From Bacteroidales bacterium (GTDB lineage Bacteria > Bacteroidota > Bacteroidia > Bacteroidales > UBA932), in the NCBI GenBank assembly GCA_017443845.1, contig JAFSXX010000001.1:1-33578 (forward strand): DNA of 33,578 nt. The letters are read 5' to 3'. A program made the translations under genes and the position numbers. Below, one piece after another: positions 16,011 through 23,490 of this stretch (position 1 is its first letter; each line of letters opens with the position of its first letter). The notes beneath the pieces are model-generated. The model saw only the letters and a list, made by a program, of their open reading frames with translations. It ran no database searches and was not told the DNA's origin.

Positions 16011-16901
16011 CTATTTGAAGAATAATTGAAGGGCCCTCGCATAGTAATCGTTCCAATTGGGCCAGTCGTGCCCTCCGGGAGTCATTATCCAGAGATGCTC
16101 ATAGCCCCTGCGCTTCAGCTTGCGGTGAAATGCCACCGCCCCGATATTGTAGGGGTCGTTCTTGCCGTTCATCAGATAATAGCCTTCCGGCGGCTCCATC
16201 AGGAACTGGGCGTCGAGCCGCTGGTTAAGCCCCCGGTAAATCTCGCGGTAGCGGCTGTTTTTCCCCATAACCGGCATATACGGCGAGAAGGCGGCCACAA
16301 AGCCGAAAGTATCGGGCTCGTATGCCGCTATCGCGACGCTCTGCCGTCCGCCTATCGACATTCCGGCGATGGCCCTGTGCTCCCGGTCGGGAATGGTCCG
16401 GTAGAGGCTGTCCACCAGATTCACCACATCTTTGGTAAAGGCCCACTCCGCTGCCCCGTCTGTCTCCATGATCGACTCGAAGGCTCCCTTGGGCCTGGAG
16501 TCGGCGAAATCCGCATCGTCGTCGTACTGATTCAGGTTGGGCAGGACCACTATCGCCGGGACGGCGAGGCCGCCGGCGAAGAGGCTGTCCGTGATTTGGA
16601 GCATCCTCCCTTTGCGGATCCAGGAGGTCTCTTCCCCGCGGGCTCCGTGGATGAGATAGACAACCGGATAGCGTGCGTCCGATCCGTAATAACCCTCGGG
16701 CAGATAGACTATCATCCTGCGGCTTGTCGGGCCCGGTACGGAACAGGGGTAGCGCACCTCCTCGACCTTCCCGAGAGGCTCGTAACCCGGTGAGGAAGGG
16801 GCAGCGGCGACGTGCCCCGCGATATTGCGGGGATTCTGGATGCCGCACGAAAGAGCCGCGGAGGCAACTGCCATCAGCATTATGATATGCCTGAATCTCA
16901 T
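16011..16901 (-). CDS. Esterase-D-family alpha/beta hydrolase lipoprotein
   Basis: Exported serine hydrolase of 296 residues of the putative esterase family that includes S-formylglutathione hydrolases and feruloyl or acetyl xylan esterases. A lipoprotein signal peptide ends in the lipobox ALSC (Cys19). The oxyanion region is VYLIHGARGEETSW, the nucleophile elbow GMSIGG has Ser182, and probable Asp249 (NGKNDPYNIG) and His278 (PGGHDWPNW) complete the triad. It starts immediately after the stop of the DUF2149 gene. Its place at the end of a chelatase/motor operon is unexpected: it may act on an ester-containing glycan, or de-esterify a tetrapyrrole or other imported ligand. The second option is speculation. 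Confidence 0.86.
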   Translation of the reverse strand: MRFRHIIMLMAVASAALSCGIQNPRNIAGHVAAAPSSPGYEPLGKVEEVRYPCSVPGPTSRRMIVYLPEGYYGSDARYPVVYLIHGARGEETSWIRKGRMLQITDSLFAGGLAVPAIVVLPNLNQYDDDADFADSRPKGAFESIMETDGAAEWAFTKDVVNLVDSLYRTIPDREHRAIAGMSIGGRQSVAIAAYEPDTFGFVAAFSPYMPVMGKNSRYREIYRGLNQRLDAQFLMEPPEGYYLMNGKNDPYNIGAVAFHRKLKRRGYEHLWIMTPGGHDWPNWNDYYARALQLFFK

Positions 16902-17234
16902 CTACTCCGGTATATAAACTATCTCTCCGTTTTCAAGTTCGTAGGCCGAGCCGACGCGCCGTCCGAGCCGGCCCTCCCTGGAGGACTCATCTTCAGGCGA
17001 GTAGCGTTTCAACTGCCCCGCCTCGCGGGTGATTATCTCCATATCGGCCTTACCGGGATTCTTGACCACAGTGAAATCCTCTCCCGAGAGGAATTCGGTC
17101 ATATTGTAGCGGGCAGTCAGGGCCACCATCAGCGCCACGGCGAAGACCATCGCCACGTCGAAAAGATTGGCGGCGGCCGACATCGGATTGACGTCGCCCT
17201 CTTCCCTGAGAAGCCTGTTCCTACTCTTTCTCAT
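16902..17234 (-). CDS. DUF2149-family ExbD-like membrane protein (HmuV type)
   Basis: Small membrane protein of 110 residues. A short basic cytoplasmic N-terminus is followed by DVNPMSAAANLFDVAMVFAV, which resembles the ExbD/TolR start, with Asp26 inside the single transmembrane helix where ExbD keeps its proton-carrying Asp. A periplasmic C-terminal tail of about 65 residues follows. DUF2149 proteins accompany ExbB-like and CobN-like proteins in archaea and Bacteroidota, and the corresponding Porphyromonas gene is hmuV. I choose the ATG at 17234, which overlaps the ExbB-like gene by 14 nt, rather than the TTG two codons upstream. It probably forms a proton channel with the ExbB-like protein. 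Confidence 0.78.
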   Translation of the reverse strand: MRKSRNRLLREEGDVNPMSAAANLFDVAMVFAVALMVALTARYNMTEFLSGEDFTVVKNPGKADMEIITREAGQLKRYSPEDESSREGRLGRRVGSAYELENGEIVYIPE

Positions 17235-17814
17235 TGTCAATCACGGAATTGATATATTCGAGGTCGTTCATCTCGCCGGAGAGCCAGCGCTGCTTCACCT
17301 GCAGCGTCACAACTCCTACGGCCGCAACCAGCATTCCTATTACCGTGGTCGCGAAGGCAACCTGCATATTGTATGCCATCGAGGCCAGATCGCCGGATGC
17401 GAGCCCCACAAGCGCGGGACCCATGGGAATCAGGGTTCCCATAAGGCCGAGCATCGGGCCGACCTTGGCCAGGATGCGGGGACCTCCGAGCTCCCTGGTG
17501 GCATCGACCTCATACTGGGCAAGGACGCGTTCCCGGTAAGCGGAGTCGCCCTTATGTGCGAGAAGGGCCGCTATGGCGCGGGGAAAAAGATCCTTCGAAG
17601 GGCTTGTAAGAGAGACGAGCTGCCCGGAGATCGCCTGGGGTTCGCCGTCCAGAATGGCCTTGAGCCTCTTCTGCCTGCCGCTCCGGCGCAGGAATTCGCC
17701 GAAAAAGCCGCAGACCAGTACCGTGGCCTGCACGAGGAAAAGGAGCAGGATCACCACTACGGGCACCATAAGTCCGTTTGAAATCCAGAACAGTGCGTTG
17801 GAGATAGTTTCCAT
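17221..17814 (-). CDS. MotA/TolQ/ExbB-family proton-channel protein (HmuU type)
   Basis: Inner-membrane motor protein of 197 residues. It has an N-terminal helix (about 13-38), a cytoplasmic loop, and two closing helices in the family pattern: VGPMLGLMGTLIPMGPALVGL, then NMQVAFATTVIGMLVAAVGVV. Length matches ExbB/TolQ proteins. It overlaps the DUF2149 gene and lies 18 nt after the polytopic membrane protein gene, so the two channel subunits are made together. By family knowledge such pairs turn proton flow into mechanical work on a partner; here the likely partner is the CobN/HmuS-type protein of the same operon rather than TonB. The partner assignment is inferred from gene order. Confidence 0.88.
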   Translation of the reverse strand: METISNALFWISNGLMVPVVVILLLFLVQATVLVCGFFGEFLRRSGRQKRLKAILDGEPQAISGQLVSLTSPSKDLFPRAIAALLAHKGDSAYRERVLAQYEVDATRELGGPRILAKVGPMLGLMGTLIPMGPALVGLASGDLASMAYNMQVAFATTVIGMLVAAVGVVTLQVKQRWLSGEMNDLEYINSVIDNEKE

Positions 17815-17832
17815 ATTGCGATAGTTTTATTG

Positions 17833-18366
17833 TCAGAATGTAAAGGCTCCCGCTGCGGCGACGGTCAGCAGCAGGATGAAAATATTCACCAGGAATAGGG
17901 CTTCCAGAGGCTCGCTTTCGCTGCGGGAGAGGGCTTTTACGAGCAGGATTCCACCGGCTGTCACAATGATGGAGGCGATGGCCGCACCGATTCTGAAAAG
18001 GGTGAAATCGACTCCCGGAAGGGCGTACAGGGTCAGGACCGGGAGGAGGCAGAGCGAAGGGATGGCCAGGATCTCGGGAACCCACAGGGTCCAGGCCGAC
18101 CTCTCCCCGGCGCGCAGGAAGCAGAAGAGAATCATCAGGATGGCTTCGGTTACCACCGCTGCCGAGACGTCCGCCAGGATTTTCCTGTCCGAAAACACCC
18201 CGGTGACGGCGCTGCTGGGCTGGGAAGTGAGCCACGGGAAGGCGAACCAGAGCGCGAGAGCCGCAAGTGCCACCAGGGCCACCCAGCTTTTGCGGGGCAT
18301 CAGGGCCCCTTTCAGCACAAAGCTGAATATCAGCAGGATGGCTATGAGGGTGAAAAGCAGCTGCAT
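17833..18366 (-). CDS. Polytopic membrane protein of the chelatase operon (HmuT-like position)
   Basis: A 177-residue very hydrophobic protein with about five or six predicted transmembrane helices (near residues 2-20, 26-43, 68-85, 95-115, 125-147 and 157-176) and short loops; no catalytic motif is visible. I do not recognise a characterised family from the sequence. It occupies the position of hmuT, between the CobN-like and ExbB-like genes of the Porphyromonas/Bacteroides hmu operon. Its start is 4 nt after the CobN stop, so it is certainly co-translated. It could be a membrane platform for the motor or a path for a tetrapyrrole or metal; neither is shown. Confidence 0.62.
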   Translation of the reverse strand: MQLLFTLIAILLIFSFVLKGALMPRKSWVALVALAALALWFAFPWLTSQPSSAVTGVFSDRKILADVSAAVVTEAILMILFCFLRAGERSAWTLWVPEILAIPSLCLLPVLTLYALPGVDFTLFRIGAAIASIIVTAGGILLVKALSRSESEPLEALFLVNIFILLLTVAAAGAFTF

Positions 18367-18370
18367 CCCG

Positions 18371-21300
18371 TTATTCCTCCCTTTTCCGTCTTAATATCAG
18401 CAGCAGGATTACCAGCAGGGCGGTCAGCGCTGCGCCGACGATTCCGGCGTACGCAGCAAAGCCGTTGCGGCTTTCCGGGCTCCTGCCGCCTTTCTCCTTC
18501 AGGACCACTTCCCGGGCATCGCTTCCGGAGGCGTTCCGCATCGAGTTCATAGCCTTGTCGTACAGGGTTCTGCTTCCGCCTTCGAGGTGCTCCGAGATGA
18601 AGCGCTCGAGTTTGGCGTTGCCGCATACGAACTCGGTGCAGGCGGGGCCGTTTTCGGCGGTGACGGCGGCGTGCAGCTCCGCAACTTTCCCGAGCTGCTC
18701 CGGGGATGCCTTCCAATACCCTTTGCGGGCGCTTTCGAGCATCACGGCGGTCATCGCCTGGTACGCCGCAGGATTGGTGCGGTCGAAGAATTCCCGGATG
18801 CCCAGGCCGTTCTCATCCAGGATATATGTCTTGTAGAGATCGTCGAAAAGCTGCCCGTCGAGCGCAGAGGGACGGGTGGCGTTCCAGCCGAAGACATTGC
18901 GGAACATCTCGCCGAACATCTGGGCGGAGCCCTCGCCTCCCTTCATCCTTTCGGAGATGAAAACGGGGTTGAGGAGGGTCGCGCGGGTCTCGACCGCCAC
19001 AGCCTCGCGGAGGTTCTGCATCCTGCGGTTGTTGCGGTTGCGGTAATCGGCCATATAGGCTTCGGGCTCCTTTCCGGTGAGGTGCCTTACGGCATTCGAG
19101 AGGCCTCCCGTGAATTCATATACGTGGTCGAGCGAGACGGGCCCCCAGGTATTGCTCTGGCGGGGCTGGACGATTGCATCGGTCTCGGAGAGGGCAGCCG
19201 CGAAGAGCCCCTTTTCGAATCCCGCCCACTCTTCCTCGTCGCCGTAGGCGGCACCCATATTGTTGAGGTATCCCTCCGCAATCTGGTTTTCATCGTCCCA
19301 GCTCCAGCTGTTCTCCACGAAATCGAGCATTCCTGAGCCGTATCCGCTGTTGAGGGGGCCGAAGATACGCATCACGGAGAGTTTGCGGGCCCGCTGGGGG
19401 GACAATCCCTCATCGAGCAGAAGCTTCTCCTGCAGCCGTGTACCCGAGGCCACGAAATTGGGGAATCCCTCTTCCGGGGCCTCCGATGCCATCTTTATGG
19501 CCTCCGTGAGGAGCATCAGCCGGCTGGCGGCGATATCGCGCAGCTGGCCCGAGACCTGTACCGCGACGTTTATCCTCGGGCGCCCGAGTTCGCTTGCGGG
19601 AATCAGCCGGAGGTCCACCACGTGGCCCTGCTTGTCGCGCAGCGGTTCCACTCCCAGCATCCGGAACGCCTGCGCTATGGTGGCCCCTTCGGTGGAGATG
19701 AACTCTCCGGCCCAGAAAGTGTAACTCACCTTGCGGGGATACTCGCCGTGCAGGGCGAGATACTCCTCCAGGGTCTTGTCGGCCAGCCTCGCGCCATCTT
19801 CCCAGGCCCTTTCGGAAGGGGTGGCCTCGGCATTGACGCCATACATATTGCGGCCTGTGGGGAGCACGTTCGGCTTGAGAACCGGATCGCCTCCGGGAGC
19901 GGGTGCGATGGTTCCGCCCTCAAGCGCCTTGACCATCGCGTCGAATTCGTTGCGGGTGGAGGCCAGAAGGCCGTTGAAGCACTCCAGGGCCGGTCTCAGT
20001 TCCGGCGCCACGAGCGCCGTATCCTTTGGCGGATCGGCCAGCAGTGCCGTAATCCTGCGCCTTGCGGAGGGCAGGTAATGGTGCCTCAGATAGTCGAAGT
20101 CCTGAAGCTGCCCGGTTGAGATCCGCCCCGCATCGCGGTCGCGCCGGGCCATCTCGTATGCCAGCGGATCGGCCGCCACGGCCAGGGTTGTGGCAAGCAG
20201 TTCGCTTTGGGAGTAGGGCCGGCCCATCGTGTAGTATGCGCCCGTGATCTTCTCGTCGGCCAGTTCTTCGATGAAACTGTCGAGTTTTTCGAGATCCTGG
20301 CGGCTGTAGGGCCTGCCCGCGGTGGAATCCAGCCCGAGGTCGCGGTGCAGCCCGAGCCGCAGGGTCTCCTCCTTGATGCGCGTGCCCAGGGCGCTGCCGC
20401 CCTCTTCGCCAAGTGCCTTGTGTATGTCGTCGAGCAGAGCCGTGTATCGGCTGCGGAGCCCGTTCTCCACGAAAGGAGGGGTCAGATAGGTCACCAGCGC
20501 GGCGTGGGTCCGCCGCTTGGCTATGACTGCCTCGCCCACATTGCCGGTAGTGTAGAAATAGAAGTGGGGGAGGCTTCCGATCAGGGCTTCCGGCCAGTCG
20601 GCCGGGGAGAGCCCCGCATTCTTGCCGGGGGTGAATTCAAGGCTTCCGTGGGTGCCGAAATGGATTATCGCATCGGCTTTGAAGCCTTTCCTGACATAGA
20701 GGTACGGCGCCACATAACTGTGCGGGGGAGCCACCGCGGCTCCGTGCACCAACTTGAACGAGTCCTCCCCGAGTGCCGGTCTCGGCTGGGGGAAAAGCAG
20801 TATGTTGCCGAACTTCAGGCAAGCCACGGCGATGCTGTCGCCCCTTGCCAGAAGCCCTCCGGGAGCCTCGCCGTAGAGTTCCGTAATTTCGGCGTATTTC
20901 TGCGGCAGAAGGGCTTCGGAGGCCCATTTTTCGTATTGTTGTTTCGATATCCAGACGGGATGGGCGTTTTTCAGGAATTCGGCCTGGGCGCCGGCGGCGT
21001 ATGAACCCATCACGCTGCCCTCCCTCCGCAGCATCCTTGCGAATGCATCGGAGCCGGAAGGAAGCCCGCTTACGTCATATCCTTCGTCGCGCAGCCGCAG
21101 CAGGAAGTTGTAAATCGAGGGGGCGACCTCCATTCCGCTGGCCAGCAGAGCATCTTTTCCGGGCGATTTGAAGTAGCAGAGGGCCACCTTTTTCTCGGAA
21201 TTCGGCTTGCTCCTCAGGGCGAGGCAGGATGAGATATGGTCGGCCAGAGCGTCGATTCTCCCGACTTCGGCCGTATAATATGAATACCCCTCGTCCGATT

Positions 21301-22285
21301 CCTTCTGCGTCGCTATGCACATTGGAGCCAGGCCTCCGTCTATCTCGGGAATAACCACCCTCGCGGTGAGGGTTCCGCCTGTTACCGGAACCGTCGGATC
21401 CATCCACTCGGAATGGCTCTGAAGGAGGGGAAATGGATTGAATATCAGGATATTCTGACTGTGGAGCCATTGGATGAAACCGTCGCCTCCGAGCCGCCCC
21501 ATCGGGGTATAGATCACGGCATCGGGATGCACGGCGCGGACCATCGCCTCGCGCTTCTTGCCGAGCGCCGTCAGGGGATAGACATTGAACCCCCTTCCGG
21601 TCAGGATGGAGATAAGCGTATCGACATGCGGACGGTTGCCCTCCACGGGGAAGAGCCTGCCCGGGATATAGACTATCCTCGCCCCGCCTTCGTTGTATAG
21701 CCCCTTTTCCTTTAGGTAGGCTGTAAGCTCCTCACTATCGGTAAAATACTTGCCGTATTCGCGGTGGAAAAAGAGGTCCGAGGGGAATACGGTCGGGGGC
21801 TGGCAGGAGCGCCCTCCCTTCCGGTTGGGGGTGGCGACTCTCCTGAGGTAGCGGAATCCGTTGCGGTAATTCTCCCGGCAGGGATTGCCGAAGTATCCCG
21901 ACAGATTCTCGAAGACTTCCTTAGGAAGCCTGCTATTGATGTCGAATTCCTGCCCCTCTGGGCTGTTAATGAAGACCGTCGCCCCGCGTGAGGCGGCCAT
22001 TTCGAGTTCGGCGATGTCGTTCTCGCCGAGAAAGGCCCCGCGGCGGAGCATTATCACCGCATCGTACTCCTTGAGCGATGGGATCTGGGTGTAATCGTTG
22101 AGGAAGGAGAGTTTTACGGCGCGGGTGTCGTTGTTGAGCGCCATATCGGCCTGCTGTCCCTCCCTGGCGTTGATGATCAGCACCTTGGTGGGGGCGAGCC
22201 ATATATGCCAGGCCGCGATGCAAATCAACACGGCTCCGGCAGCTGCCACGATGCCGGTAAGGATCCTCCTACCTGCCCGCTGCAT
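18371..22285 (-). CDS. cobN: Membrane-anchored CobN/HmuS-family chelatase large subunit
   Basis: A 1304-residue protein of the CobN/ChlH/BchH superfamily, which binds tetrapyrroles for metal insertion or removal. Family motifs are clear: IHFGTHGSLEFTPGK near residue 545, FYFYTTGNVGEAVIAKRRTHAALVTYLTPP just after, TFWAGEFISTEGATIAQAFRML near 865 and RPRINVAVQVSGQLRD near 900. Unlike soluble CobN it has a transmembrane helix at each end (about 7-30 and 1272-1298), as in the HmuS branch, which places the body probably in the periplasm. No CobS, CobT, ChlI or ChlD genes are in the window; an ExbB/ExbD-like pair follows instead. Bacteroides HmuS has been reported to remove iron from heme. Here the B12 gene context suggests a corrinoid or precursor, but heme cannot be excluded. 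The start overlaps the CbiK-like gene by 17 nt. Confidence 0.88.
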   Translation of the reverse strand: MQRAGRRILTGIVAAAGAVLICIAAWHIWLAPTKVLIINAREGQQADMALNNDTRAVKLSFLNDYTQIPSLKEYDAVIMLRRGAFLGENDIAELEMAASRGATVFINSPEGQEFDINSRLPKEVFENLSGYFGNPCRENYRNGFRYLRRVATPNRKGGRSCQPPTVFPSDLFFHREYGKYFTDSEELTAYLKEKGLYNEGGARIVYIPGRLFPVEGNRPHVDTLISILTGRGFNVYPLTALGKKREAMVRAVHPDAVIYTPMGRLGGDGFIQWLHSQNILIFNPFPLLQSHSEWMDPTVPVTGGTLTARVVIPEIDGGLAPMCIATQKESDEGYSYYTAEVGRIDALADHISSCLALRSKPNSEKKVALCYFKSPGKDALLASGMEVAPSIYNFLLRLRDEGYDVSGLPSGSDAFARMLRREGSVMGSYAAGAQAEFLKNAHPVWISKQQYEKWASEALLPQKYAEITELYGEAPGGLLARGDSIAVACLKFGNILLFPQPRPALGEDSFKLVHGAAVAPPHSYVAPYLYVRKGFKADAIIHFGTHGSLEFTPGKNAGLSPADWPEALIGSLPHFYFYTTGNVGEAVIAKRRTHAALVTYLTPPFVENGLRSRYTALLDDIHKALGEEGGSALGTRIKEETLRLGLHRDLGLDSTAGRPYSRQDLEKLDSFIEELADEKITGAYYTMGRPYSQSELLATTLAVAADPLAYEMARRDRDAGRISTGQLQDFDYLRHHYLPSARRRITALLADPPKDTALVAPELRPALECFNGLLASTRNEFDAMVKALEGGTIAPAPGGDPVLKPNVLPTGRNMYGVNAEATPSERAWEDGARLADKTLEEYLALHGEYPRKVSYTFWAGEFISTEGATIAQAFRMLGVEPLRDKQGHVVDLRLIPASELGRPRINVAVQVSGQLRDIAASRLMLLTEAIKMASEAPEEGFPNFVASGTRLQEKLLLDEGLSPQRARKLSVMRIFGPLNSGYGSGMLDFVENSWSWDDENQIAEGYLNNMGAAYGDEEEWAGFEKGLFAAALSETDAIVQPRQSNTWGPVSLDHVYEFTGGLSNAVRHLTGKEPEAYMADYRNRNNRRMQNLREAVAVETRATLLNPVFISERMKGGEGSAQMFGEMFRNVFGWNATRPSALDGQLFDDLYKTYILDENGLGIREFFDRTNPAAYQAMTAVMLESARKGYWKASPEQLGKVAELHAAVTAENGPACTEFVCGNAKLERFISEHLEGGSRTLYDKAMNSMRNASGSDAREVVLKEKGGRSPESRNGFAAYAGIVGAALTALLVILLLILRRKREE

Positions 22286-23210
22286 AGTCGGCTTTCTTCT
22301 TCATTATGTCCACCTCGGCGTACTCGGTGGCAAAGCGGATATGGGAGATGTAGATGTCTTGGATTTCGGGAATCTGGCCGAGTCCTTCAAGGACGCATCC
22401 GACCTCGAATCCCTCATCCTCGAGGGCCTTTTTCCAATCGACGGCTATGTCGTTGCTGGCGTGGTCTCCGGCCACGAAGAGGAAGGGCACGAGCGTGACC
22501 TTGCGGGCCTTGGCGGCCTTGAGTTCGGCTAGCAGGGTGTCGTAGGTGGGATATCCCTCAAGCGTGGTGACGTGGAAGAGGCCCAGGTTAGAGACCCTGA
22601 AAATATGGTCCATCTGGCTGTATACCGCGGTTGCAGGGGTATAGGTGCCGTGTCCCACAAACACCACGTGATGATTCTTTTTGATATTGGACAGTTCGAG
22701 ATGCCTTGCCGCAAGCACCAGGGCTACCTTTTGGGAATCCTCCACATCATAGAGCAGCGGCTTGCCGATACGGATCTCCTTGAAGAAGGGGGACATCGTA
22801 GCCGCGTCGCGGCGCAGGGACTCCATCTCGGCCCCGTCCAGCAGGGTGGTGGGCTGCATTATGATATGGGTGAAACCTTCTGCCCTGAGGCGGAAAAGCG
22901 CGTCGAGCGGGGTCTGTTTTTCGATTCCGCGCTCTTTGAGCTTGCGTATCACGATGCGTGAGGTGTAGGCCTCGCGCACCTCGAATTCAGGAAAAGCCTC
23001 ACGGGCCTTTTCGTTGATAGCATCGATTGTCCAGGTCCGGGTTTTGTCGTAAGTGGTTCCGAAGTGGACCATCAGCAGGGCGACCCTGTCACCGCTTTGG
23101 AGAGTCTCTTTCAGAGGGCTCTTGCGGTAACCTCCGTGTTCCTGGGCAATGGCGTCGATACTGAGAAGACACAAAACCGCTATGGCGGCAAATGCAAGGA
23201 TTCTTTTCAT
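22269..23210 (-). CDS. Exported CbiK-family protein (chelatase-like, altered active site)
   Basis: A 313-residue protein of the class II chelatase CbiK family with an N-terminal signal peptide (about 1-22), so it is periplasmic, like CbiKP of Desulfovibrio and the IhtB hemin-binding protein of Porphyromonas. The fold is well preserved: VHFGTTYDKTRTWTIDAI, YTSRIVIRKLKERG, GKPLLYDVEDSQ, VFVGHG and FLFVAGDHASNDIA. However, aligned by eye with Salmonella CbiK, the metal-binding histidine of the QSLH motif corresponds to Thr122 (MQPTTLLDG) and the histidine after GHG corresponds to Thr191 (GHGTYTP). It may therefore bind or hand over a tetrapyrrole rather than insert cobalt into sirohydrochlorin. 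It is the first gene of the leftward operon. Confidence 0.85.
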   Translation of the reverse strand: MKRILAFAAIAVLCLLSIDAIAQEHGGYRKSPLKETLQSGDRVALLMVHFGTTYDKTRTWTIDAINEKAREAFPEFEVREAYTSRIVIRKLKERGIEKQTPLDALFRLRAEGFTHIIMQPTTLLDGAEMESLRRDAATMSPFFKEIRIGKPLLYDVEDSQKVALVLAARHLELSNIKKNHHVVFVGHGTYTPATAVYSQMDHIFRVSNLGLFHVTTLEGYPTYDTLLAELKAAKARKVTLVPFLFVAGDHASNDIAVDWKKALEDEGFEVGCVLEGLGQIPEIQDIYISHIRFATEYAEVDIMKKKADYAAGR

Positions 23211-23235
23211 CTTCGCAATGTTTATTATACGCGCA

Positions 23236-23243
23236 CAAAGTTA
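23236..23243 (-). promoter_or_regulatory. -7 promoter element for the leftward chelatase operon
   Basis: Read on the minus strand this is TAACTTTG, an exact TAnnTTTG match 25 nt before the ATG of the CbiK-like gene. The leftward transcript starts outside the riboswitch sequence, so the riboswitch should not control it directly. Confidence 0.55.
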
Positions 23244-23263
23244 GCGTTTTTGAAAATAATGGC

Positions 23264-23271
23264 TATCTTTG
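23264..23271 (+). promoter_or_regulatory. -7 promoter element for the riboswitch/btuB transcript
   Basis: TATCTTTG matches the consensus. Transcription would begin near 23278, just where the cobalamin riboswitch starts. It is 20 nt from the divergent leftward -7 element. Confidence 0.65.
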
Positions 23272-23278
23272 CGGCCGG

Positions 23279-23442
23279 TTTCGGTGCCCGAGCCCCACTG
23301 CGGGGCGGAGGTTAAAAGGGAATCAGGTGCAAAACCTGGGCAGACACCGCTGCTGTGAGTCCCATTTGTGTTTCCGACTTTCACTGCCACTGCGCTCCGG
23401 CGTGGGAAGGCGTCGGAAACGGGACGAGCCAGAAGACCTGCC
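23279..23442 (+). promoter_or_regulatory. Cobalamin (B12) riboswitch aptamer
   Basis: The conserved B12-aptamer blocks occur in order. GGTGCC is near 23283. AAAAGGGAATCAGGTGCAAA (23314 onward) is the core, followed by CCTGGGCAGACACCGCTGCTGTGA. TCACTGCCACTGC and GGGAAGGC come next, and the 3' block GAGCCAGAAGACCTGCC ends at 23442. Such RNAs bind adenosyl- or hydroxocobalamin and shut off B12 uptake or synthesis genes when the vitamin is plentiful. It leads into the TonB receptor gene starting 48 nt later, so that receptor is a corrinoid transporter with high probability. Confidence 0.95.
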
Positions 23443-23458
23443 GCGACCGCGTGTTTTG

Positions 23459-23481
23459 AAGCTTTCGGGTAATAAAAGCTT
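23459..23481 (+). promoter_or_regulatory. Hairpin in the riboswitch expression platform
   Basis: AAGCTTT (23459-23465) pairs with AAAGCTT (23475-23481) around a 9-nt loop, 9 nt before the btuB-like start codon. With no U tract after it, the hairpin suits control of ribosome access rather than transcription termination. Confidence 0.45.
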
Positions 23482-23490
23482 TAGTGAACG

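Noticed and set aside
18371-22285. Standard aerobic cobaltochelatase CobN
   Set aside because: The two terminal membrane anchors, the ExbB/DUF2149 neighbours and the absence of cobS/cobT in the window fit the HmuS-type branch better, so the CobN label is kept only as a family name.
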